DNA of 48,572 nucleotides, from assembly GCF_003797945.1 (NCBI RefSeq), contig NZ_RKKU01000029.1, positions 1 through 48,572 of the forward strand, written 5' to 3'. The notes under the pieces are model-generated. The model was not told the DNA's origin and searched no databases. It worked only from the letters and a program-made list of their open reading frames with translations. Below are positions 40,556 to 48,572 of the stretch, in pieces (position 1 is the first letter of the stretch; the number at the start of each line of letters is the position of its first letter). The translations under genes and the position numbers were made by a program. The DNA comes from Pseudomonas neustonica. GTDB lineage: Bacteria > Pseudomonadota > Gammaproteobacteria > Pseudomonadales > Pseudomonadaceae.

Positions 40556-42886
40556 ATGTCCAACTCAAGTAATCAGCAGCACCTGATCACCTCGCCCAGC
40601 GGGGTGTATCAGTACTACCTCACCTTACCCAAATATCTCAGCAGCAAGCCCCGACTCCCTGTCCAGATTCGCTGGTCACTTGGGCGTGATGCCGCCTTGG
40701 CGCGCACGCTTGCCCGACTACTGGATGCTGAGCTTTCGCTTATCCTGAAACCCGGCGGGACTCTCGTCACGGCAGAGCTAGTGCGTGAACGTCTGAAGCA
40801 AGCCAACGCCTGGCTCAAACGCACCCTGGAAAATGCCAGAACCCCATGGGGCACACTGCCAACGCCTGCAGAGCTGGCTCAAACCGACTTATCGATTGGC
40901 AAGCAACGTCTGGTCGAAGATAGCGCAAAGCGAGCCACGCTGTTCAGCCACACGCCGGGTGGCGAACTCATTCTGTCTATCAGACCCAGCCAAGCTCTGC
41001 AGCGGGCCCTCAATTTACAGTTTGACCGCCTCGACTGGCCACTCGGTATCACTGATCACGCGCAGGGCCAAGATGCTGCTGTCTACGCACTCACTGCAGT
41101 CGCCCAGCTTGAGCAGCACACGCCAAATGCAGACCTAAGACACCCCGCCACCTTCCACGCTCTCGCCCTGTATGAGTACCTGTGTTACGCGCGACCAGAC
41201 TGCGGTGCGACGTTGTCGGAAATTCCGACTGATCTACCCGGCTCCCTTGCGGCCTTTCGCATCCACAGCACACTGACCTCACTGAGCTGGCCAACGCCGA
41301 AGAAATCAGCATTCCTTACCCGCCAGCTTACCTCAGGCCTATATCGCCTTGAGATGACCTCCTGCGCCCTGAAAGACCAATACCCAATCCTGGCCACCCG
41401 CAGCTTTCAGCTGACATTGCCTACCACGTCAGCAATCGTGGCGACCTTGTTGAAAGAGCGTCTCGTATCAGCTGTTGAAAGCACCTTGCACCTGAACCTC
41501 CGACGAGCAGCAACGGAAACCTCACTGGCGCAGGCGCACCAGCAGCTGGAAGGCCTCGTGAGCCAGCTCATCGGTAGCGCGTTAGAAAAAACCCCGCTAC
41601 CCAGCTTGCCACAAGCACGCCCCCTGACTGAGGAAAGCTCAACCCCCGTCGACCCAGCCAAGCAAGCACTGGCATCAGCGTTAAGTGCTCTGCTGCCTGA
41701 AGCCGAACGCGCTCAGCTCGACGCACTGATAAACGGCGCAAAAGGCATCACCATCGAGAGCAAAGCCGAACAGCTGAACGGCATTACCCTGGGCGAGCTT
41801 GCCAAGCGCTTCGAACAGGCCCAGGTCAACGAAGGCAACTGGACACATGTAAAAACGCTGCCGATGTGCCAGGCTCGATTAGCCACCCTCACCGAACTGC
41901 TTGGCTCTCACAAACGACTGAAAGCGCTGCGCCGCGCAGATTTTCTAACGCTTAGAGATCAACTGCGCAACCTCCCCAAAAACGCCCGCCAGATCGCTCT
42001 CCAACGCAAGCTTTCACTACCTGCCCTGGTCAACGACAAAACCAGTCCAGCCGTTCATCCGAGAACCGCCAAGAGTTACTTCGAGCTCGCCAAGGCTATG
42101 ATGCGCTATGCACTGGATGAGGAACTAGTCGAGTATGACGTCACCTCCAACCTTCTATTTAAAACCCGCAATGCCTCACCTCCGACCAACCGCACATACA
42201 GCCATGAAATGCTGGTTAAACTCATCAACAGCCCGGCGTACTCGTCTGCCCAACCCAGATGGCGATTGGACGACTACAAATTCTGGCTCCCTCTGCTAGG
42301 TCTTTACACCGGGGCTCGCCTGGCGGAGCTTTGCCAACTGCGGCTAAGCGATATCCGCTGCTGCAATGGCATCTGGATAATCAACATCGATGACGCTGAC
42401 GGCAAGCGGGTCAAAAATGCCGGCTCGGTGCGCCAGGTGCCGATCCATCACCAACTGATCAAGCTAGGCTTTCTCGACTTCATCAATAGCCGCAAACGCG
42501 CGAAAGCAGGCGGGAAAGCCCTACTTTTCGACTCCCTGCGTCTTTATCGGGCCTTACCTGACAGCCATGTCGCGAGCCGATGGTTTGGCTTTAACAAAGA
42601 AAGAAGCGGCCTGGCCGACGACAACGCCACCTTTCACGGCCTGCGCCACACCTTCATCCATCAATTTCGCGTGCAGCGGCTCGATATCCTGATTGCTAAG
42701 GCGCTGGTTGGGCATGTAGACACCAGCACCACTGGAGGCTATGGCGACATTTACCCGCTTAGTGTGCTGAAAGAAGAGATCGACAAGCTCGACTTTGAAC
42801 TAGACCTCACGCACATCTCTTATGAGCGCTATCAGGCGATGCAAGAACGGCAAGGCAGCAGACAAATTGGCCGCCCACCCCGCTAG
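40556..42886 (+). CDS. large tyrosine recombinase, first of a trio
   Basis: The 776-residue protein has a long N-terminal extension (about 400 residues, helical, no recognised domain), a core-binding domain near 415-530 and a catalytic domain with Arg in LYTGARLAELCQL (~585), His-x-x-Arg in FHGLRHTFIHQF (~700) and VGHVDTSTTGGYGD with the Tyr (~735). The catalytic set is complete. It is the first of three recombinases in a row on this strand. A long hairpin abuts its ATG. The size and the other two genes set it apart from phage integrases. Confidence 0.88.
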   Translation: MSNSSNQQHLITSPSGVYQYYLTLPKYLSSKPRLPVQIRWSLGRDAALARTLARLLDAELSLILKPGGTLVTAELVRERLKQANAWLKRTLENARTPWGTLPTPAELAQTDLSIGKQRLVEDSAKRATLFSHTPGGELILSIRPSQALQRALNLQFDRLDWPLGITDHAQGQDAAVYALTAVAQLEQHTPNADLRHPATFHALALYEYLCYARPDCGATLSEIPTDLPGSLAAFRIHSTLTSLSWPTPKKSAFLTRQLTSGLYRLEMTSCALKDQYPILATRSFQLTLPTTSAIVATLLKERLVSAVESTLHLNLRRAATETSLAQAHQQLEGLVSQLIGSALEKTPLPSLPQARPLTEESSTPVDPAKQALASALSALLPEAERAQLDALINGAKGITIESKAEQLNGITLGELAKRFEQAQVNEGNWTHVKTLPMCQARLATLTELLGSHKRLKALRRADFLTLRDQLRNLPKNARQIALQRKLSLPALVNDKTSPAVHPRTAKSYFELAKAMMRYALDEELVEYDVTSNLLFKTRNASPPTNRTYSHEMLVKLINSPAYSSAQPRWRLDDYKFWLPLLGLYTGARLAELCQLRLSDIRCCNGIWIINIDDADGKRVKNAGSVRQVPIHHQLIKLGFLDFINSRKRAKAGGKALLFDSLRLYRALPDSHVASRWFGFNKERSGLADDNATFHGLRHTFIHQFRVQRLDILIAKALVGHVDTSTTGGYGDIYPLSVLKEEIDKLDFELDLTHISYERYQAMQERQGSRQIGRPPR

Positions 42887-43206
42887 CCAAACACAAAGCC
42901 TCGATTAGCGTCTGGAGCGCTGATCGAGGCTTCAACAAGTAAAATAATTAACTAATTTTTATTTACACATATAAGTATATTTATTGGCTGAAAATTTACT
43001 CTTTCGCGCTTCGCCGCAATTAGATCGTTACCTTATTTACTGCCTAATGTCGCTGCAGCCCAATAAATTGACAAATTGTCAAGATTTCATATATCTATAG
43101 AGCCACAACAAAAAATGACCAGCGCCACGCTTTTCCCCTAAAAAAATACTTTACATCAAAAATAATTAATCATTACTATCGCCTCATCAAAAACAAGAGG
43201 CAGCAG
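42887..43206. other. AT-rich gap with hairpin and palindrome
   Basis: AAGCCTCGAT / ATCGAGGCTT (42897-42933) forms a stem after the first recombinase, without a T-run. TTGACAAATTGTCAA (43068-43082) is a near-perfect dyad that could be an operator of the next gene. No gene seen. Confidence 0.5.
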
Positions 43207-44469
43207 ATGACAGCGATAGTTTCAGAGACAAAATTGATCTCGATTACTGAGGGTTTTCACCTTCAGTACGACAGCAAGTACGAGAAGTTTTACCCGACTG
43301 TATTGAAGCAAATGCTGCCCATCACACAGATGCTCCAACAGCTGGATAGCTCGCCGAACATTCAGGATTACTTTGATGAAGTCCGCCAACGTTTCATCGA
43401 TGCAAACGGCTACTCAGCAAAAGGGAAAAACATGCTGATAGCGCGTATGGAGAAGCTGAAAGGGGTAGTGAGTGGGAATGATCCGAAGCGTGTGATGGCT
43501 GACCTGGCCCTACAGGATATTCCGCGAATTAAGCGCCAGCTGCCCGCCACCTTAAAAAAGCAAAAACGCTCAAAAAGCCAAGGCGAAAACCTTCAAACGT
43601 ATTACCAGCTTTTCAATCGGGTAATGACTGAGGCACGCAACGACGGCTTTATTTGCATTGAGCTGCGCTTAAACAGCTCAAAAACTACAAGACGAGTTCA
43701 AACCAAGCCCTTCGCTGTGGATGACCTGACAGCATTATTTAACGGCTGGCCTTACTCGCAACCAACATCTGAGCAGGCGGAGCAAATATCGCGCGACGCC
43801 CATCCATACCGCTTCTGGTTATTGCCACTCGGTATCTTTACCGGCGCTCGCCTAAACGAACTTTGTCAGCTTCGTGTCCACGACATCCAACGTGATGACA
43901 ATAACGTCAATGTCATCAGCATCAACGACAACGGCTTCAACAAACAACTGAAGAACGAACAGTCACGCCGCGACATACCCATTTGCTCTGCGCTAAAGGA
44001 CATGGGGTTTATGGAATATGTACAAGAACGCAGGGAGCAATCAGGTAAAGACGGGCAGCTATTCGAAGAGTTGAGCTATTCCAAGGAACATCTTTACTCA
44101 AGAATGCCCAGCCGATTCTTCTGTGGTTATGCAACGGGCACAGGATATATCGGTGAACACTGTCAGCACGCTAAGGAAGGCGCATTGAATTTCAAAAGCT
44201 GCCGTCGCAGCTTTGCCCAACGCCTAGAGACCTCAGGTATCGCTGAAAGTACTATTTCTCACCTTCTCGGACACCGCAGCAACGCTTGCGAAGTAACTCG
44301 AAAGCACTACCTCGACAAACCTTACAGCGTTCTCCTGAAAGAGGCGCTTGAGCAGGGCCTGAAATTCGGCGTCGATTATTCGCATCTACATTGGCAGCAC
44401 TACAAAGCCATCATCGAGTCACAGCAAGGTCGTAGCCGGCGCGGTCGTCGCCCCAAGACTCATGCATAG
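43207..44469 (+). CDS. tyrosine recombinase, second of the trio
   Basis: The 420-residue protein has the catalytic-domain layout with Arg in FTGARLNELCQLRV (~217) and LLGHRSNACEVTRKHYLD with His and Tyr (~360), but the second box reads NFKSCRRSFAQRL, with Lys where the His of His-x-x-Arg is expected. It shares ARLxELCQLR with the first recombinase, so the two are related. It is more AT-rich than its neighbours. Its gene ends 38 bases before an inverted-repeat-bounded, hairpin-rich stretch. Confidence 0.85.
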   Translation: MTAIVSETKLISITEGFHLQYDSKYEKFYPTVLKQMLPITQMLQQLDSSPNIQDYFDEVRQRFIDANGYSAKGKNMLIARMEKLKGVVSGNDPKRVMADLALQDIPRIKRQLPATLKKQKRSKSQGENLQTYYQLFNRVMTEARNDGFICIELRLNSSKTTRRVQTKPFAVDDLTALFNGWPYSQPTSEQAEQISRDAHPYRFWLLPLGIFTGARLNELCQLRVHDIQRDDNNVNVISINDNGFNKQLKNEQSRRDIPICSALKDMGFMEYVQERREQSGKDGQLFEELSYSKEHLYSRMPSRFFCGYATGTGYIGEHCQHAKEGALNFKSCRRSFAQRLETSGIAESTISHLLGHRSNACEVTRKHYLDKPYSVLLKEALEQGLKFGVDYSHLHWQHYKAIIESQQGRSRRGRRPKTHA

Positions 44470-44506
44470 CCTGTCGATCAACTTCGTCCGCAGGACGCCT
44501 GCCGAG

Positions 44507-44760
44507 TTTGATGTCAAACACAGGAGGCAGCTTGCTGCCCGGACCGTACCCGCAGGGCGGGCCGATGCGCACGAGTACGGGCGCACAAACCATACTCGCG
44601 CTTCGAGTATGGGGGCGCAGTGGCGGCACGGTATTGGCGAGGGCATCACGAACGACGGTGAGGTGAGGCCTAGCCAACACCATGCCGACATGGTTTTTCG
44701 CTCCGGCTAGGAGCGAAAAAACAAGCGCCCCTTCGCGAAGCGGCTGCTTTTGACATCAAA
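44507..44760. other. GC-rich hairpin stretch bounded by 12-bp inverted repeats
   Basis: TTTGATGTCAAA (44507-44518) and TTTGACATCAAA (44749-44760) are exact reverse complements. Between them lie several stems: GGCAGC/GCTGCC (44526-44539), CCGTAC/GTACGG, CCATACTCG/CGAGTATGG (around 44600-44622). It could be a structured RNA, an attachment-site region, or a small inserted non-autonomous element. Plus- and minus-strand frames here have no family resemblance. Confidence 0.55.
44691..44722 (+). terminator. stem-loop terminator within the inter-recombinase stretch
   Basis: TTTTTCGCTCC pairs with GGAGCGAAAAA around a GGCTA loop. The flanking A- and T-runs make it a possible two-way intrinsic terminator. 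Confidence 0.7.
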
Positions 44761-44786
44761 AAAACAATAATTATAAGGATGCCAAT

Positions 44787-45707
44787 ATGCTTGAAAGTAC
44801 CAAACAGCGTTACCTAAAACTTGCTGCTAACTTCTACAGAACCCGGATGAATGGCGCAGCGCTATCCACCAGTAATATACGCTCAGCGCTCATTAACGCA
44901 GCACCAAGCTACCGCCCAGACTATTTCCGTGTGCTCAAGAATGCACTCGCTTTCGACGTTCGTGAACGTGGCTACTCGGCAGCGGCCGAAAAGATCCTAA
45001 AAATCCAAAACCCCACCACGCAACCAGAAAGCACACTTCCCGTAAAAGCAAAACGACCATCAGCCAAAGCACTCAGCGAGGATGACTTTCGCACCCTCTG
45101 TTGTCACTTGGGCGAACCAGGTAAAGCCCATGTATTTGCCGCCGTCATCCTGGCTTGGCACCTGGGAGTCAGACCTTCTGAGATGCACCAAATCCGAGTA
45201 GAGGGGGAGCATTTTTACATTACCGGCGCAAAAAAAGATGACACCGGTATAAGAGGAGCTGACCGAATATTGATGCTGCCCGACCCTGACGACTCCAGCC
45301 TTGTTGCTGATGCGGTGGACCTATACAACAGCACACGACGCAGCTTGGGCGCCACCAGGGATACCCTGCGAGAACAATGCAGACTGCTGTGGCCAAGGCG
45401 AAAAGTACAGCCCACATTGAAAAGCCTGCGCCACCAATTGGGCTCAAACCTGAAAGCATCCGGGCTTGCCCCTGAAACCATGGCTTACATCATGGGGCAT
45501 CAATCCACACGCTCGATTGAACGCTATGGCGACAAACGCCTGGCACACAAAGGAAACCGCTCACTACCCTCCCCCGCCCCGCGTGCAGACACATCGAAAG
45601 TAAGAGTACGCTCAAGCGGTAAACCAGCCTGGCATTCGGCAGTAACTGCGACTAAAAATGAACCTTTGCCGCCTCCAACCCAACAAACCAAACGCCACAG
45701 TACCTGA
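44787..45707 (+). CDS. small tyrosine recombinase-like protein, third of the trio
   Basis: The 306-residue protein has a catalytic-domain layout with Arg in WHLGVRPSEMHQIRV (~131), LKSLRHQLGSNL (Lys in place of the first His of His-x-x-Arg, ~213) and MGHQSTRSIERYGDKR with the Tyr near 246. Its C-terminal ~50 residues are basic and Pro-rich. It is separated from the second recombinase by the inverted-repeat-bounded stretch and a terminator, so it probably has its own promoter. ATAAGGATG lies before the start. Confidence 0.82.
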   Translation: MLESTKQRYLKLAANFYRTRMNGAALSTSNIRSALINAAPSYRPDYFRVLKNALAFDVRERGYSAAAEKILKIQNPTTQPESTLPVKAKRPSAKALSEDDFRTLCCHLGEPGKAHVFAAVILAWHLGVRPSEMHQIRVEGEHFYITGAKKDDTGIRGADRILMLPDPDDSSLVADAVDLYNSTRRSLGATRDTLREQCRLLWPRRKVQPTLKSLRHQLGSNLKASGLAPETMAYIMGHQSTRSIERYGDKRLAHKGNRSLPSPAPRADTSKVRVRSSGKPAWHSAVTATKNEPLPPPTQQTKRHST

Positions 45708-46115
45708 AACCTCTCGCGCCAGGGACTCGATGCGAGACAGCAAAATGGGTATTAATCTAACTATATTTGGATATTTCAATACGTTTTGGGTACAAAAATA
45801 CCTATCCATCGTATCCAACTGAGGCTTATTGAAGCCTTGACGGAAAATATCTGAAGGAGATGAGCGGCAGAACGTAAGGACCAGACTGTTTTATGAGCGG
45901 CTGCTTTCGGCCCAGAGTGTGTAAAAACGTCGGCCAGAAATCGAAGTGCGCGCGGCTACGTGGTTCCTGAAAAAGTGCGGCTGGTCTACAGACCAAGAAT
46001 TCACGTAGAAGCGCGATTTTTGGGTCAGGTTTTGACCAGGTGAGTCGTCCTGGGAGTTTTTTCACAGCCTGGGCCAATAGCGGACTGCGTGTCAGGGCAC
46101 AGCCTCTGCCGCAAC
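45708..46115. other. gap holding a MITE, no gene
   Basis: Apart from the MITE (45909-46075) it holds an AGGCTT/AAGCCT hairpin near 45821-45836 that can end transcripts of the third recombinase. No gene supported. Confidence 0.5.
45909..46075. mobile_element. 167-bp MITE related to the IS1182-like element
   Basis: Ends are GGCCCAGAGTGTGTAAAAAC (45909-45928) and GTTTTTTCACAGCCTGGGCC (46056-46075), which are inverted repeats with three mismatches. The first end is a perfect match to the IS end at 457-476. The interior has no transposase, so it would move only by a helper transposase. Confidence 0.7.
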
Positions 46116-46775
46116 TCAAAAGTCTTCAACTGGTAATTGTTGAACACTTTCGCGAGCGCTCTCCAGAAAAAGTTTTGGCAAAGTGAACTTGACCATCAAG
46201 ACTGAGTGTTCTGCGTTGTCCATAACGATCAGCTCTGCAGTGCGCGCAGTGTCTGGCGCGCCAGAAGCCAAGGCATGTGCGGTCCTGAACCTGCGAACCA
46301 CCTCGGGGGGCTGCTCAATAAACGTATAGGTCAGTTGACCTTGATTGAGGTTCAGAGTCTCGTAGTCGTTTATTCTACTCTGGAATTGCTGGATGCTTTG
46401 GCTCGTATGAATAGACTCGACCATATCAAGTTGGTCACTGGCACCTCGCATAGATACCATTGTGAACCCGTTTGCCAAAGCCCCAATGGCTTTGATGTAG
46501 AGGTCATTGTCAAACTCAGAGACCAGCGTTACCTGCGCCAGCTGCCCGTCCATCGGAATCAAAACCGCGCCGAAATTGCCCCCTACAAATTCAACGTCAT
46601 CAGAGCAGACTGCTTTTCCACCGAAATCGGCTGCACAATCGTAGAAGCCCTGAGCCTCGCTGAATAGGGTCATAGGCGCTTTATAGGCCCAGGTCTTAAA
46701 CAGCTTGGGTTGTTCTGACGCTGCCAATTGAGCGGTAAACAGGACGCAGGCAAATGCAACCACGATTAAACGCAT
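46116..46775 (-). CDS. exported protein of unknown function
   Basis: The 219-residue product has a Sec signal peptide (MRLIVVAFACVLFTAQLAAS, cleavage near residue 20). The mature part looks beta-rich with a possible disulfide (YDCAADFGGKAVCSDD). No family recognised. ATG 46775 begins the signal peptide; an in-frame start at 46814 adds residues that do not fit one. It stands alone on the minus strand between the MITE and a lipoprotein gene. Confidence 0.65.
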   Translation of the reverse strand: MRLIVVAFACVLFTAQLAASEQPKLFKTWAYKAPMTLFSEAQGFYDCAADFGGKAVCSDDVEFVGGNFGAVLIPMDGQLAQVTLVSEFDNDLYIKAIGALANGFTMVSMRGASDQLDMVESIHTSQSIQQFQSRINDYETLNLNQGQLTYTFIEQPPEVVRRFRTAHALASGAPDTARTAELIVMDNAEHSVLMVKFTLPKLFLESARESVQQLPVEDF

Positions 46776-46814
46776 GATGAAATCCTTTTCTGGTCTAAAA
46801 TGCCCGCCTACCAC

Positions 46815-47220
46815 CCTTTGCGCGGGACGTCAGCAAGGCTATGTATTACGAATTTCGACTCGCAGATTTTGCCATAGCCGAGAGATTCAAGCACACGTAC
46901 ATCTGTCATATGACTAAGACTGATGGGTACAGCTTTCCCAATCAATGAGCAAGCGCCCTTTTGATCAGGCAGCCCTTTTCCCGCCCTTCTCTCAATAGTC
47001 CGACATTCTCACCGGCAAGGAACGGCCGTCACTACGAGACTCGTATCAGCTTGAAAAAAGCAATCCCGACGGGCTTGAGGATGCAGGAGCCAGTAATCGA
47101 GACAAGCAAGAATTTCACCTTGACAGTAATATCAGGCTCCGTTCCACCACCTGAAGGTTTCCGGCTTTCGGAAAAACTTCCTAAAAGCCGGGGTCAGATT
47201 AAACCAAAGGACATGGCGTA
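46815..47220. other. gap with a long hairpin, no gene
   Basis: CCGGCTTT(C)GGAA / TTCC(T)AAAAGCCGG at 47161-47191 forms a long stem just beyond the 3' end of the minus-strand lipoprotein gene, likely its terminator though without a T-run. A plus-strand frame of 93 codons (46961-47242) has no supporting feature. Confidence 0.5.
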
Positions 47221-47859
47221 TTATTTGACCACCCCGTTATAAACGATGGTGGTTTCGCCATCCTTCCGGATGCTGAGCTTGTTGCCTTCGGCGAATGTCT
47301 CGACGGTCTCTGAACACCCATCGATATTGGTTTTGCCGTCGACATATTCTTGCTTGCTATCAAAGCTGAATGCATAGGTATTAGCTTCGCAGCTCCTGCC
47401 CATTTCGCCAGTTGAGACGACAAGCACGTAGTTGTTTGGGCCAAACGAATAAACCTTTTCGATGCTGACGTATCCAGTGGATTCGGGATCGTCCACCACG
47501 TATTCCATCAGATTCATTACTCCAGCTCTAGACTGATAAGTAAGCGCTGTCCCCATGTCCATATGCTCAATGGAAAAAGGGCCGCCAGAGTCGCTGGTCG
47601 TCAGAAGTGCTTCATAACTGATACTAGGAGCAGCGGGCGCGAGGTCGACGATCTGCACAGGGTTGCCTAAAGGCTCTAAACGCTGCGGTTCTGGACTAGG
47701 GTTTGTGCACTGTCCGGTTTCGCAGATACGGTTCCCCTTACAGTCAGTGTCTTTAGTGCACTGGCCAAGAGGTTGGGTGATCTGAGTAGTGTTTTCGGGT
47801 GCTGCGTCGCAGCCGACAAGGGAGCACGCGAGTAAAGAGACTACAGCCAAGCTTTTCAT
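47221..47859 (-). CDS. lipoprotein with a small disulfide-rich motif
   Basis: The 212-residue product has a lipoprotein signal with lipobox LVGC at about residues 13-16, then a short Cys-rich motif, CTKDTDCKGNRICETGQCT (~33-52), of the kind seen in many secreted proteins, a Pro-rich linker, and a C-terminal beta-type domain with Cys in RSCEANTYA and DGCSETV. No family recognised for that domain. ATG 47859 precedes the signal; an in-frame ATG at 47910 adds residues that would spoil it. Confidence 0.65.
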   Translation of the reverse strand: MKSLAVVSLLACSLVGCDAAPENTTQITQPLGQCTKDTDCKGNRICETGQCTNPSPEPQRLEPLGNPVQIVDLAPAAPSISYEALLTTSDSGGPFSIEHMDMGTALTYQSRAGVMNLMEYVVDDPESTGYVSIEKVYSFGPNNYVLVVSTGEMGRSCEANTYAFSFDSKQEYVDGKTNIDGCSETVETFAEGNKLSIRKDGETTIVYNGVVK

Positions 47860-48109
47860 TTGCCAATTCCATTTGAGGTGAATCCCATAGTAGCCCAAAT
47901 ATGTCTTCATAACCGCATTAAAAAGCTAGTGCTTACGTACCGCAAAATACTGACAGCGGCATCTCGCAAAAAAGGTGACAGATCTATTTTATGTAGCGCG
48001 GCTGAGGTGCGAGTATCTAGTACAGGGCTTTTGCAGATGGCAGTATCGACGCCAATTCAGGCGCCCGGGGTGCTTGATGTGCATCCTACTGGCAAGCAGG
48101 CTGTAGTGG

Positions 48110-48572
<463 letters not shown>

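Noticed and set aside
44411..44710. Overlapping plus- and minus-strand frames in the inter-recombinase stretch
   Set aside because: They follow from high GC and hairpins; no ribosome site or family resemblance was seen.
46961..47242. 93-codon plus-strand frame
   Set aside because: It overlaps the lipoprotein 3' end and its hairpin and shows no protein-like features.

Overview
The window reads as a mosaic of accessory DNA from a Pseudomonadaceae chromosome or large plasmid. Three things point there: the two integron attC sites are of the kind known from Pseudomonas stutzeri-group chromosomal integrons, the umuDC (rulAB) operon is interrupted by a GInt-type element as is typical in Pseudomonas, and most recognisable genes resemble Pseudomonas island genes. 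I saw no rRNA, tRNA, CRISPR array or core housekeeping operon. The species call is inference. Both window edges are cut insertion sequences (an IS1182-like transposase on the left, an IS3-family transposase with an in-frame stop on the right).

Left part (1-10 kb): IS remnant, a GNAT/TetR chimeric ORF, a YqhA-like membrane protein, then two attC sites without an integrase. The cassette between them carries a 183-residue chlorite dismutase. Next comes a divergent nickel/cobalt cluster built around a G/C-tract operator. On the minus strand it has a His-rich secreted protein, a HupE/UreJ protein and a membrane-anchor protein; on the plus strand a CsoR/RcnR-family sensor, the RcnA exporter and a YqaA-like protein. 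A divergent chrA/chrB chromate-resistance pair follows.

Middle part (10-27 kb): a two-gene block (SMC/ABC-like ATPase plus a DUF3223/DCL protein) lies between copies of a dispersed repeat and looks like a defence cassette. Then comes a conjugative-element-like recombination block (zinc-ribbon glycine-zipper protein, DUF932, YqaJ exonuclease, Gp3-like protein, RadC, XRE regulator, small secreted and membrane proteins, DUF2513). It is followed by a minus-strand restriction locus: a 1623-residue Type ISP (single-polypeptide) restriction-modification enzyme, a CoiA-like zinc-ribbon protein, and an unknown 276-residue protein upstream.

Right-centre part (27.2-36.4 kb): an SOS-box-controlled umuD is intact, but umuC is split after codon 38 by a ~7.5 kb element flanked by AACGA direct repeats. 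Removing the element and one repeat restores a 423-residue UmuC. The element carries three tyrosine recombinases plus a small HTH coiled-coil protein (ginABCD arrangement) and a dmeR-dmeF nickel/cobalt efflux pair. It also holds a frameshifted, inverted 3' end of a different umuC lying three bases from the end of ginD.

Right part (36.5-48.6 kb): a second mobile module with an inovirus Gp2-like protein, an AlpA regulator, two HTH/RHH-type unknowns around an array of 12-bp palindromes, and three dissimilar tyrosine recombinases in a row. Two of these recombinases are separated by a GC-rich, hairpin-rich stretch bounded by 12-bp inverted repeats. After it come a 167-bp MITE whose end matches the IS at the left window edge, a secreted protein, a lipoprotein and the IS3 copy. 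Together the cargo gives metal (Ni/Co, chromate) and oxidant (chlorite) tolerance, phage defence and SOS mutagenesis functions, assembled by several unrelated recombination systems.
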